From NCBI GenBank assembly GCA_017399965.1, contig JAFQAP010000001.1, positions 1-58,788 of the forward strand: a DNA stretch of 58,788 bases, read 5' to 3'. The position numbers and the translations under genes are program-made. Positions 52,009-58,788 of this stretch are shown piece by piece. The DNA comes from Clostridia bacterium (lineage in GTDB: Bacteria; Bacillota; Clostridia; Oscillospirales; CAG-382). How positions within the stretch are numbered: position 1 is the first letter of the stretch; the number at the start of each line of letters is the position of its first letter. The notes below the pieces were generated by a model. It was not told the DNA's origin, searched no databases, and saw only the letters and a list, made by a program, of their open reading frames with translations.

Positions 52009-52956
52009 ATGTGGATAGCGATAATATGTATCGGCGTTTTGGCGCTGTGCGTTCTCGCCGGCTGTTATTGGATATATACCGTGGCGTTTATGTCCCACCC
52101 AAAATACCGTAACGACCCGTATTATCTCCCCTCGGGCTTTGATCCGGGTACGGATAAAGAGACCTTTAATAAATGGGTAAAAGCGGTAGACGATATCCCC
52201 TATGAAGCGGTGTATATCACCTCCCGCGATGGGCTTAAACTGAAAGCAAGATATTACCATACGGCGGATAACGCGCCCGTTGCAATATGTATGCACGGCT
52301 ACCGCTCCCATCCAATGAAGGATTTTTGCGGCGGCGGAAAGCTGCTTCCCGCATTGGGCTTTAATTTAATTATTGCAGAGCAGCGCGGCCACGCAGAAAG
52401 CGGAGGAAACGTAATAACCTTTGGCGTGCGGGAACGCTTCGATTGCATAGATTGGATAAAATATGCGGTTTCCCGTTTCGGAGAGGACACAAAGATAGCC
52501 CTTTACGGCTTGTCTATGGGCGCCGCCACCGTGCTTCTTTCTTGCGGTGAAAAGGAACTGCCGAAAAACGTTACCTGCTGTATTGCGGATTGCCCCTATT
52601 CATCTCCCAAAGCCATAATCCAAAAGGTAAGCGGAGATATGGGCTTCCCCAAAAAAGTTGTTTATCCATTTGTTGCGTTAAGCGCGGTTATTTACGGCAG
52701 ATTCCGTATCGGCAACCTTTCCTGTGCGGAAGCGGCAAAAAATTCTCCCGTTCCCATACTGCTTATCCACGGCGAAGCGGATACCTTCGTTCCCGAATAT
52801 ATGAGCAGAGAAATAGCCGCCGCATCTCCTATGGTGGATTACCATTCCTTCCCCAACGCCTCCCACGCCATAAGCTATATGGCGGATAAAGAGAGATACG
52901 TGCGTATAGTAAAAGAATTTTTGCAAAAAAATGCGGGCGCTGACGTGTTATCATAA
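52009..52956 (+). CDS. Membrane-anchored alpha/beta hydrolase
   Basis: 315 aa from the ATG preceded by AAAAGGAG; an upstream ATG in frame lacks such a site. An N-terminal TM helix (residues 2-24) is followed by an S33-like hydrolase domain: MHGYRSH oxyanion segment, GLSMGAAT nucleophile Ser, HGEADTFVP Asp, and NASHAISY His. Peptidase or esterase, substrate unknown. Its stop codon lies inside a 25-bp perfect hairpin that starts the palindrome array. Confidence 0.82.
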   Translation: MWIAIICIGVLALCVLAGCYWIYTVAFMSHPKYRNDPYYLPSGFDPGTDKETFNKWVKAVDDIPYEAVYITSRDGLKLKARYYHTADNAPVAICMHGYRSHPMKDFCGGGKLLPALGFNLIIAEQRGHAESGGNVITFGVRERFDCIDWIKYAVSRFGEDTKIALYGLSMGAATVLLSCGEKELPKNVTCCIADCPYSSPKAIIQKVSGDMGFPKKVVYPFVALSAVIYGRFRIGNLSCAEAAKNSPVPILLIHGEADTFVPEYMSREIAAASPMVDYHSFPNASHAISYMADKERYVRIVKEFLQKNAGADVLS

Positions 52957-53480
52957 AATGATAACACGTATCGATATAAATCCCCCTAAGGGATTTTCGA
53001 TATGTTGCTGCGCAACTCGATATGTGCTCCGCACTCGATATGTTTGCTTTCGCAAACGAGGGATTTATATCATATCGAATTGACGCAAAGCGGCAATATA
53101 TCGAGCCGAACAAAGTGAGGTATATCGAGTCGGCATTGCCGACATATCGACAAAACAAAAAACAAGAACAAGAATAAAAGGTTTTTCCTTTGCGAGACTT
53201 CTCATAAGGAAGTCTCGCAGTTTTATTCGCCTCGTTCCTCTCGGCAAGTTATATTGCTTCGCAGCTATATTCGGCTAACGCCGAGTGATATTGCTTTCGG
53301 CAGTTTGAGGCGAATAAAATAACACTGAAACCTTAAGGTTTCAATATCACTATTGCTTTGCAATAATACCACTCCAACGAAGTTGGAATAAAACTTGAAT
53401 AATAACGGCTGATATGTTATTATAAAATGGGTTTGGGCATAGCCCAATAAAGTATTTGTACTTGCAAATGCGATGCTGGT
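52944..53480. repeat. Array of nested micro-palindromes
   Basis: The array opens with an 11-bp stem hairpin (52944-52968). Two enclosing stems, gatataaatccc/gggatttatatc (52973-52984, 53060-53071) and ttttattcgcctc/gaggcgaataaaa (53221-53233, 53307-53319), bracket smaller hairpins, many with 3-nt loops: 53004-53016, 53024-53034, 53042-53057, 53129-53143, 53191-53219, 53327-53342, 53352-53364, 53373-53387, 53433-53447 and 53454-53469. TCGATAT-like spacers separate several of them. No gene is visible from 52957 to 53756; the part after 53480 shows nothing further that I can interpret. Confidence 0.75.
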
Positions 53481-53756
53481 TATAAAACAGTTAGATAAAT
53501 TGGAATTTGAATGACAGGTTTTTTTAGAAAACCGTTGTCTGTTCGCAAAATGCAATAAAACGCTCTAAAACCGTTGAAAACAAAGGATTTTCCGCAAACA
53601 ACTCATTTCATCCCAATATGCGGTGTTACACCGTTTTGCCCTTGCCCCCACACATTATAAGGGCAAAGTTAAGGGCAAGAATCATCAAAATTTTAGTTTC
53701 AGATTTGGGAAACGAACTGTTGCAATGTGAATTTACAAATGAATTGAGGACTTGTC

Positions 53757-54668
53757 GTGAAGAGATCCAAATTATTTGCAATCACATTGCAGTCGAAAAC
53801 CAGACTTGTTTTCTTAGCTGTCGCAGTAATATACAATCTGCTCTTGGGATTGTATCTGAAAGACTTTCTTGTGCTGTCGCCCATACTGCTGACGTTCTAT
53901 TTGCTCTCGGCATTGCCGACGCTGTTTCTGATTGTTGACATACACTCCAAAAGTATAAGAGCCGTTATTTTCGTCTTACTGTCGCTCATACTCATTATGG
54001 ATGTTATCTATGCGTTTCGTTGCCGCAGACTGATCCTTTTTCCCACAATGGCATCACTTATAATTGGGGTGTTTTACTTCGGTGCCTTCATAGAAAAAAC
54101 ACGGAAAGACGGAGCCCTGACGAAAGTCTATGTTCTTGCGGTAACGGGAATCGTTATACTAAACTTGATCGCTGCATACAACTTTATCTATAACCCGGAA
54201 ACACCGTATCTTGACAACGGCAGAGATACCCTGTGGGACACGCAGACGGAAGAGCTTGCTGAGGAAATCTGCGCCGATTGTGAAACAGATGCAGAAAAGG
54301 CAAGGGCGTTTCAAAGTTGGATCGTATCGAATTTTGAATACGACTTTGACTACAACCCGTTCTTTCAGTACTTTGATGTTGAAAAAACGCTCCGCACGAA
54401 AAAAGGTCTTTGTTTTGACTTTGCCCATCTGTTCGCTGCATTCTGCCGCAGTCAAAATATTCCCTGCTATGTCATTGACGGAACATCCTACACAGATTAT
54501 ACGGATCGCCACACTTGGAACCGTGTTTACTATGACGGCATTTGGTGGGATGTAGATATTACCAGTGATATTATGCGCACTCAAAACAATCAGGAGATAT
54601 ACAGCTTTCGAGCGTTGGAAAATGCTTCTGTTTCCGATCAATATTTCTACATAACAAAAATATATTGA
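53757..54668 (+). CDS. Membrane-bound transglutaminase-like protein
   Basis: 303 aa from a GTG start after GAGGA. Four to five N-terminal helices (residues 12-135) are followed by a transglutaminase-like domain with the complete triad Cys219 (GLCFDFAH), His252 (DRHTWNR) and Asp265 (WWDVDI). With the domain after an odd or even number of helices its side of the membrane is uncertain, though the extra-cytoplasmic face is usual. It is likely a protease or peptidoglycan-related enzyme, otherwise uncharacterised. No operon partner. Confidence 0.78.
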   Translation: MKRSKLFAITLQSKTRLVFLAVAVIYNLLLGLYLKDFLVLSPILLTFYLLSALPTLFLIVDIHSKSIRAVIFVLLSLILIMDVIYAFRCRRLILFPTMASLIIGVFYFGAFIEKTRKDGALTKVYVLAVTGIVILNLIAAYNFIYNPETPYLDNGRDTLWDTQTEELAEEICADCETDAEKARAFQSWIVSNFEYDFDYNPFFQYFDVEKTLRTKKGLCFDFAHLFAAFCRSQNIPCYVIDGTSYTDYTDRHTWNRVYYDGIWWDVDITSDIMRTQNNQEIYSFRALENASVSDQYFYITKIY

Positions 54669-54676
54669 AGCAATTG

Positions 54677-54703
54677 ACGGCAATCCGTTTTTCGGGTTGC
54701 CGT
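54677..54703 (+). terminator. Terminator of the membrane transglutaminase gene
   Basis: Stem acggcaatcc/gggttgccgt with a 7-nt loop, then TGCTTTTTACC. Confidence 0.75.
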
Positions 54704-54863
54704 TGCTTTTTACCTTATCTATTATATCGCAAAACAACAGAAAGTTCAATGTTCTGTTATATAATTAAGATATCCGCGAGAAAAGGGAGGTGAAAACGTA
54801 CAGTCCGGCATAGCACGTCAAATTTGGGTACGGAATATACCCGGTGGGAAGGAGGTGAAAACG

Positions 54864-55067
54864 ATGCGGAAGAAAAAGGAATGTTCAACTGACGGTTATT
54901 CCCCCGTAACCTGTAAAACAACATTTACTTACGGGAACACAGTCATAAACGTGGTCGAATGTTTCCCAAAAGAAGGTCCTACGATTACGGAATTGCTTGA
55001 AAAAGCAATAATCTATGAGGGTACACATAGAAATAACAAGATTTCCGGCAATAATCAAGAAAATTAA
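54864..55067 (+). CDS. Small protein resembling recombinase-linked ORFs of mobile elements
   Basis: 67 aa from ATG 54864, 8 nt after GGAGG. Basic start (MRKKKEC), then TTFTYGNTVINVVECFPKEG and a helical TITELLEKAIIYEG. Short proteins of this make-up often precede serine-recombinase genes in clostridial integrative elements, but no recombinase follows. A 13-bp sequence including its ribosome site, GGAGGTGAAAACG, occurs twice (54786-54798 and 54851-54863), and a gggta/taccc hairpin lies between. The ORF may be a leftover of an excised or decayed element. The assignment is tentative. Confidence 0.5.
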   Translation: MRKKKECSTDGYSPVTCKTTFTYGNTVINVVECFPKEGPTITELLEKAIIYEGTHRNNKISGNNQEN

Positions 55068-55128
55068 ATAATCAGCTTCCTGGGTTTCAGGAGCTGTTGC
55101 TGAAACAACTGAATACAATACACTGCTT

Positions 55129-55167
55129 AAAACGGCTCGGAGATCGTTATGACCTCCGAGCCGTTTT
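55129..55167. terminator. Strong bidirectional terminator
   Basis: Perfect 14-bp stem aaaacggctcggag/ctccgagccgtttt with an 11-nt loop, between the rightward small ORF and the leftward XRE gene. Confidence 0.85.
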
Positions 55168-55173
55168 AGTGTT

Positions 55174-55395
55174 CTATTCTTCTTCTTTCTCTCCGTTCAG
55201 TATCCAATCCTCGTCGCAACCAAATTCAAGGGCAATGAGTTTGGCGAGTGCCGGGGAAATTTTATCGGGGCGGGATTTGGAATTGCCCGTCAGCAGATGC
55301 ACATACTGTTCTGTAACGCCCAGCTTCTTGGCAAATGCCCGCTTACTTAATCCTTGTTCTTTTATGATTACATTCAGTCTGTCTGCCAATGTCAT
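55174..55395 (-). CDS. XRE-type small transcriptional regulator
   Basis: 73 aa, a single HTH domain: LADRLNVIIKEQGLSKRAFA and LGVTEQYVHLLTGNSKSRPD give helices 2-4, and the acidic tail ends NGEKEEE. It probably binds DNA as a dimer. ATG 55395 is preferred; an ATG at 55404 is only 2 nt from the GGAGG, which lies inside the end of the LuxR gene. The gene is coupled to that regulator, so the two act in one circuit. Confidence 0.82.
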   Translation of the reverse strand: MTLADRLNVIIKEQGLSKRAFAKKLGVTEQYVHLLTGNSKSRPDKISPALAKLIALEFGCDEDWILNGEKEEE

Positions 55396-55396
55396 T

Positions 55397-57112
55397 TTAC
55401 ACATTACCTCCTTGCTCTTGTTTCAAAATGGCTACGTATCTCAAAAGCTCCTTGCGGGAGGATACACCGAGCTTTGAGTAAATGTTCTTGTTGTGGTATT
55501 TCAGTCCGTTGTCGGTAATGCCCAGGATCTCCACGATTTCCTTCGCCGTCTTGCCCTCCACGTAGAGGTCAAAGACCTCACGTTCACGCTTGGAGAGAGA
55601 GCGTACACATTCCACAAAGAGTGCATAGCTGTCCGGATCGACCTCGTCCTTACGCAGATAAGCAAGACGGGTGTTATCGGTCTGCACCTGTTCCACTTGG
55701 GTCTGCAATGCAGTCTTTTCCCCGTGCAGACGCTCTACCTCGCTTTGCAGAGTCTCGCTGCGCTCACGGTGGGTTGCCACCGCCGCCTCGTGTTCACGGT
55801 CTTGCTGTGCAAGGAAAGCAAACAAGTCGTCGATTTCAGGAATACGTGTCGCCGTTCCGTTCTCTTGATAGCCCTTACTGCGGATCTGCTCGAAGGCTTC
55901 GTTGACCGGCTTGATGTACCGCCGAGAGATAATAATTGAAACGATAACGGCAACGATAAGCAACGCAATCACAACGGTAATGAAAACGTGTCGGTTGCCC
56001 TCCACGGCATTGTGCAGAATGTTTTGCGGCATCAGCAGAGATACCGACCATGCCTGGTCTTTGTAGGGAGAAGCATCGGGATAAAGCCGCACCGAAACGG
56101 TTTTACCGCTGTAATCTTGGGTGGCACCGGAATAGTGAACGAACCCGTCGTGGCTGTAGGTAGCTTTCAAATCCTCGTCCCATCGGGTTCCCGAAAGGTA
56201 CTTGTTGCCTGCAAGCAGTCCCTTGGAGGTGCATACGCCTTCCTCACAAACGGGAGCCGCAACGGTAAATATCTCGTCAAAATAGTCGCTCTCCGGCGTA
56301 TACAGGAGCTTGAACATACGGTCGCTCACTTCAATTCCGCATACACCGAATACCGTGCCGTCCTCGCTGATCATCGGAACGCAAAGCAAAAAGCCCGCTT
56401 CGCTGTTTCCTTTCAGTATCACACGCCCTGTCCAGTAATACAAACGGGACAGCGGCAGATCGGGGTTATCCCTTGCCGTCTGCATGACCTCGTTCCAAAA
56501 GGTCTGGTCGGTAGTGTCATATTCCATTTTCCATTGCCCCAACAGCATAATATCGTTGTCACGGGCAATCTGTGCAGGGCCACGGAGATAGTGGATATCC
56601 ACACCCACGTTTTCGGTGGCGGTGGGCTGTGTCTTTTTCAGGAAGATGCCTGCCTTGTCGGTTTCGGTATCTTGCCGAACCGAAGCATCCAACATTACGA
56701 ATACACCGCCGCAATAACGGTTGTTGACGGTGTTTATGAGCGTCTGCACATATTCATTAAGAAGTGGCTCTATCAGATCGGGATGCTCCTGCAGCTCGTC
56801 GGCAGAGATGCCGTTAGCGGAAAAGAAACGGTTGCTCCGTGCCGCCAAATCCTCGGCAATGCTGATGCCGCCGATGGAAATACGCCCGAAGTCATCCTCA
56901 ATACCGTCCGCAAGAATGGAAAGCTGTGTAGTAAGCTGCGCCTGTACGCTCTGCTCCTGCTTGCCGTTGATTCCGAACATCGACAAAAGCAGAGTAAAGG
57001 TCAGAATCAGCACCACCGATACGCTGATAAAGAAGATCAGCAGTCTGCGATGCAGGGTCGTTCCCTTATGCTTGCGCTCCTGTTTCCAGAGTGCGATTGC
57101 TTTTTTCAGCAT
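55397..57112 (-). CDS. Membrane-tethered LuxR-type regulator with extracellular sensor domain
   Basis: 571 aa in one chain. TM1 at residues 23-46; an extracellular region of about 330 residues with a Cache/PDC-like layout; TM2 near 380-402; a coiled coil with repeated E/Q/L (about 430-490); and a GerE-type HTH at 505-560 (SLSKREREVFDLYVEGKTAKE, followed by VSSRKELL). There is no kinase or receiver domain, so signal and DNA binding are in one membrane protein, a one-component system. Its gene follows the binding-lipoprotein gene by 41 nt and overlaps the XRE gene, suggesting that the bound lipoprotein reports ligand to the sensor. Confidence 0.82.
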   Translation of the reverse strand: MLKKAIALWKQERKHKGTTLHRRLLIFFISVSVVLILTFTLLLSMFGINGKQEQSVQAQLTTQLSILADGIEDDFGRISIGGISIAEDLAARSNRFFSANGISADELQEHPDLIEPLLNEYVQTLINTVNNRYCGGVFVMLDASVRQDTETDKAGIFLKKTQPTATENVGVDIHYLRGPAQIARDNDIMLLGQWKMEYDTTDQTFWNEVMQTARDNPDLPLSRLYYWTGRVILKGNSEAGFLLCVPMISEDGTVFGVCGIEVSDRMFKLLYTPESDYFDEIFTVAAPVCEEGVCTSKGLLAGNKYLSGTRWDEDLKATYSHDGFVHYSGATQDYSGKTVSVRLYPDASPYKDQAWSVSLLMPQNILHNAVEGNRHVFITVVIALLIVAVIVSIIISRRYIKPVNEAFEQIRSKGYQENGTATRIPEIDDLFAFLAQQDREHEAAVATHRERSETLQSEVERLHGEKTALQTQVEQVQTDNTRLAYLRKDEVDPDSYALFVECVRSLSKREREVFDLYVEGKTAKEIVEILGITDNGLKYHNKNIYSKLGVSSRKELLRYVAILKQEQGGNV

Positions 57113-57153
57113 CCGGCATATCCCTCCTTTCCGACAGTAGATGTGTTACGCCA

Positions 57154-58479
57154 TTATTTTCTGAGCTTTGCAAGGGCATCTTCTGCGTTGACCGGCTCTC
57201 CCGCAAGGAAAGCGTTGCGGTCATCGGTAATCAACTTGAAGAAATCTTCCTCAAAGCCGTCGCTGTCATCATCAAAACTTGAATAGGTCGGTGCGGAGAA
57301 GAAAGTGTACTCCTCATACATCGACAGAACCGAGGTGAGCATCTTCTTAACGCTTGCGTTTTCAATGGTTTCAAGATGCGCATTCATATCGTTTTCAAAA
57401 GCCTGCTTAGTAACGGGCAGATAACCCGTCTCGTCAATAAACTGCATATTCTGCTCGGAAGCGGTCAGCCACTTGATAAATTCACAGGCGGCGTATTCCT
57501 TTTTCTCGTCGCCCTTGGCAACCATCAGTCCGCCTCCGCGCTGAAGGGCGGTCTTGGAACCGTTCTCAAATGTGGGATACGGCAGGATGCTGTACTCCAC
57601 GTTCTCCACTGTGCCGTCCTTGTAGGTGATGGTATCGCCGTAGAACAGAATACCCGCAGACGAACCGGTAGAGCAAACAAGGTCGCCGGTCTTAGAAAGG
57701 TCGGAGGAATACCCGTCGTAAACAGAGATGCCGCCCTCAACCGCAGGTGTATATACCGTGTTGAAGATATGGGCAAAGTTATCACCCTCAAGGGAGAGTG
57801 CTTCGCCGTTAAAAATGCTGCCGCCGAGCTGTGCCATACCGACCTCGGCAAAGTTGAACCAGGAGTCCGCACCGTAGAACTGCTTGCCACCGCTATATTC
57901 GTAATACATTTCGGAAAGCCGTGCAATGCCCTCAAAGGTGGCAAGGTCTTCCATCTTGGCTCCGGTTGCCGCCGAGAAACGGTCAAACAAGGTCTGATTG
58001 ACGTAAAGAACCTCGGTGGACTTGGCAATCGGGAATACGTAAAGTCCGCCGTCGGAAAGCTTACCCTCCGCAACGAAATCCTCTACATAAGCGGAAAGTT
58101 CTTCCTCGGTGAAATAATCGTTAAAGTTGACGAGCATTCCTTTTTCTTGGAACTGAATTGCGACCTTGGGATAGCCGGTGAAGATATCGGGCATATCGGG
58201 TGCGCCGGGATCGCCGTTGGCGATCATATCCAGACTCTTGTTCAGCTCCGAGCTGGAGGAAATGGCGGTCACGTTGATAACGATGCCTTTCTCCTTGCCG
58301 ACCGTTGCGTTAAACTGGTCGATCAGATAATCCATTGTGGATTGCATTTCTCCGCCATAGTTGTGCCACATAGTCAGTGTCACGGGATCTTTAGGATCGA
58401 GAATGGAGTTTGAGCAACCGGTCAGCATTACCGAAAGCATCAAAATCAAGGTCAAAATGAGTGCGATGGTCTTCTTCAT
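57154..58479 (-). CDS. Sugar-type extracellular solute-binding lipoprotein, no permease nearby
   Basis: 441 aa. Lipobox MLTGC (Cys22). Family 1 (maltose-type) binding protein: VTLTMWHNYGGEM near the start, PDIFTGYPKVAIQF, then the two-lobe pattern through LPYPTFENGSKTALQRGGG and ASEQNMQFIDETGYLPVTK. The ligand is probably a sugar or oligosaccharide. Binding proteins of this family are normally followed by two permease genes; here a membrane LuxR regulator and XRE protein follow, so it may serve sensing. Permeases could lie beyond 58788, upstream of it. Confidence 0.85.
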   Translation of the reverse strand: MKKTIALILTLILMLSVMLTGCSNSILDPKDPVTLTMWHNYGGEMQSTMDYLIDQFNATVGKEKGIVINVTAISSSSELNKSLDMIANGDPGAPDMPDIFTGYPKVAIQFQEKGMLVNFNDYFTEEELSAYVEDFVAEGKLSDGGLYVFPIAKSTEVLYVNQTLFDRFSAATGAKMEDLATFEGIARLSEMYYEYSGGKQFYGADSWFNFAEVGMAQLGGSIFNGEALSLEGDNFAHIFNTVYTPAVEGGISVYDGYSSDLSKTGDLVCSTGSSAGILFYGDTITYKDGTVENVEYSILPYPTFENGSKTALQRGGGLMVAKGDEKKEYAACEFIKWLTASEQNMQFIDETGYLPVTKQAFENDMNAHLETIENASVKKMLTSVLSMYEEYTFFSAPTYSSFDDDSDGFEEDFFKLITDDRNAFLAGEPVNAEDALAKLRK

Positions 58480-58788
58480 AAAAAATCCTCCGTTTCGGGT
58501 TGAACTACCCCTTTACCTACCCGTTTTTTCAAAAAAACCGAGAAAAAACATAAAATTTTTTCAAATCACCTACCCAAATCGCATTTTGGGGTAGGGACAA
58601 AACCGAAAAAATCCGTAAAATGATAGACATAAGGTAGCCGAGCAAATGAAAATTTTCGCCCGGAAAACCGAAAAAGTGAACGGGAAATTCCTTTCTGCCG
58701 ACTCTGCCAACCGACAAATAAATCTGTCGCCGGAAAGATAGACGAACCAAAGGAGTCCCGAAAGCTCATTTTCATTATATCATAAAAC
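58480..58788 (-). promoter_or_regulatory. Long leader region upstream of the binding-lipoprotein gene
   Basis: No gene is seen. A TATAAT-like box on the minus strand lies at 58774-58779; its -35 would fall outside the window, implying a leader of nearly 290 nt. Within it are two direct copies of GGGTAGGT (58515-58522 and 58568-58575), a related GGGGTAG nearby, and a small hairpin cgaca/tgtcg at 58712-58729. The repeats are candidate sites for the LuxR protein. Confidence 0.4.

Noticed and set aside
52970..53145. CRISPR array
   Set aside because: The TCGATAT-spaced units are only about 19 bp apart and the intervening sequences are themselves palindromes; no cas gene is present.
52944..53480. 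Retron msr/msd or group II intron
   Set aside because: No reverse transcriptase is encoded anywhere nearby and the hairpins do not show intron domain V.
53618..53938. 106-aa open frame before the membrane transglutaminase
   Set aside because: It overlaps the start of the real gene in another frame and has no ribosome site or protein-like pattern.
55988..57286. 432-aa rightward open frame
   Set aside because: Antisense to the LuxR regulator and binding-protein genes; no recognisable protein features.

Overview
The window looks like chromosomal DNA of an anaerobic, endospore-forming member of the Clostridia (Bacillota). It carries spoIIR, a spoIIQ-type M23 gene beside a spoIID-like gene, addAB, many short lipoprotein genes, strong TTGACA-N17-TATAAT promoters, GGAGG ribosome sites and a cobalamin-type methionine synthase that lacks the reactivation domain. 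Species cannot be read from the sequence alone.

Layout. 0.1-1.9 kb: a membrane protein and a lipoprotein. 2.0-6.9 kb: a carbohydrate operon (isomerase-oxidoreductase fusion, second isomerase, NagA, ROK kinase) behind a perfect 16-bp palindrome. 6.9-8.6 kb: an HTH fusion gene bracketed by two ~265-bp inverted repeats. 8.6-12.8 kb: a divergent pair, cation/H+ antiporter and P-type Ca2+-like ATPase. 12.9-17.6 kb: hydrolase, ZIP transporter and an ABC importer operon (binding protein, permease, ATPase). 17.7-19.7 kb: a tightly packed cassette of Cys-rich protein, radical SAM enzyme, lipoprotein and small membrane protein. 19.8-22.3 kb: DUF4855 protein, an unrecognised protein, tRNA-Leu(CAA).

22.5-33.8 kb is the sporulation/DNA-repair block: two SpoIID-domain proteins, a membrane protein, SpoIIQ, then (opposite strand) spoIIR-addB-addA. 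Sigma-F-like promoters precede spoIIQ and spoIIR. 33.9-41.6 kb is mostly surface and secreted functions: Nudix and SGNH hydrolases, an M23 exoprotein with a lipoprotein, an acetyltransferase, and a transglutaminase lipoprotein with a 20-fold pentapeptide linker. 42-46.3 kb: MMPL/RND transporter plus partner. 46.3-50.5 kb: metF-metH-EamA. 50.5-51.9 kb: Dabb-azlC-azlD. 52-53 kb: alpha/beta hydrolase.

52.9-53.5 kb is an unusual array of small palindromes nested in longer stems, related to a cluster at the left edge of the window. Beyond it lie a membrane transglutaminase, a possible mobile-element scar with a 67-aa ORF, and a three-gene unit: sugar-type binding lipoprotein, membrane-tethered LuxR regulator, XRE regulator. 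No permeases are visible for that unit, which suggests sensing rather than uptake.

Strongest leads for something undescribed: the radical SAM/Cys-rich cassette, the binding-protein/LuxR unit, the inactive-looking SpoIID beside an intact SpoIIQ, the inverted-repeat-flanked gene and the nested palindrome arrays.
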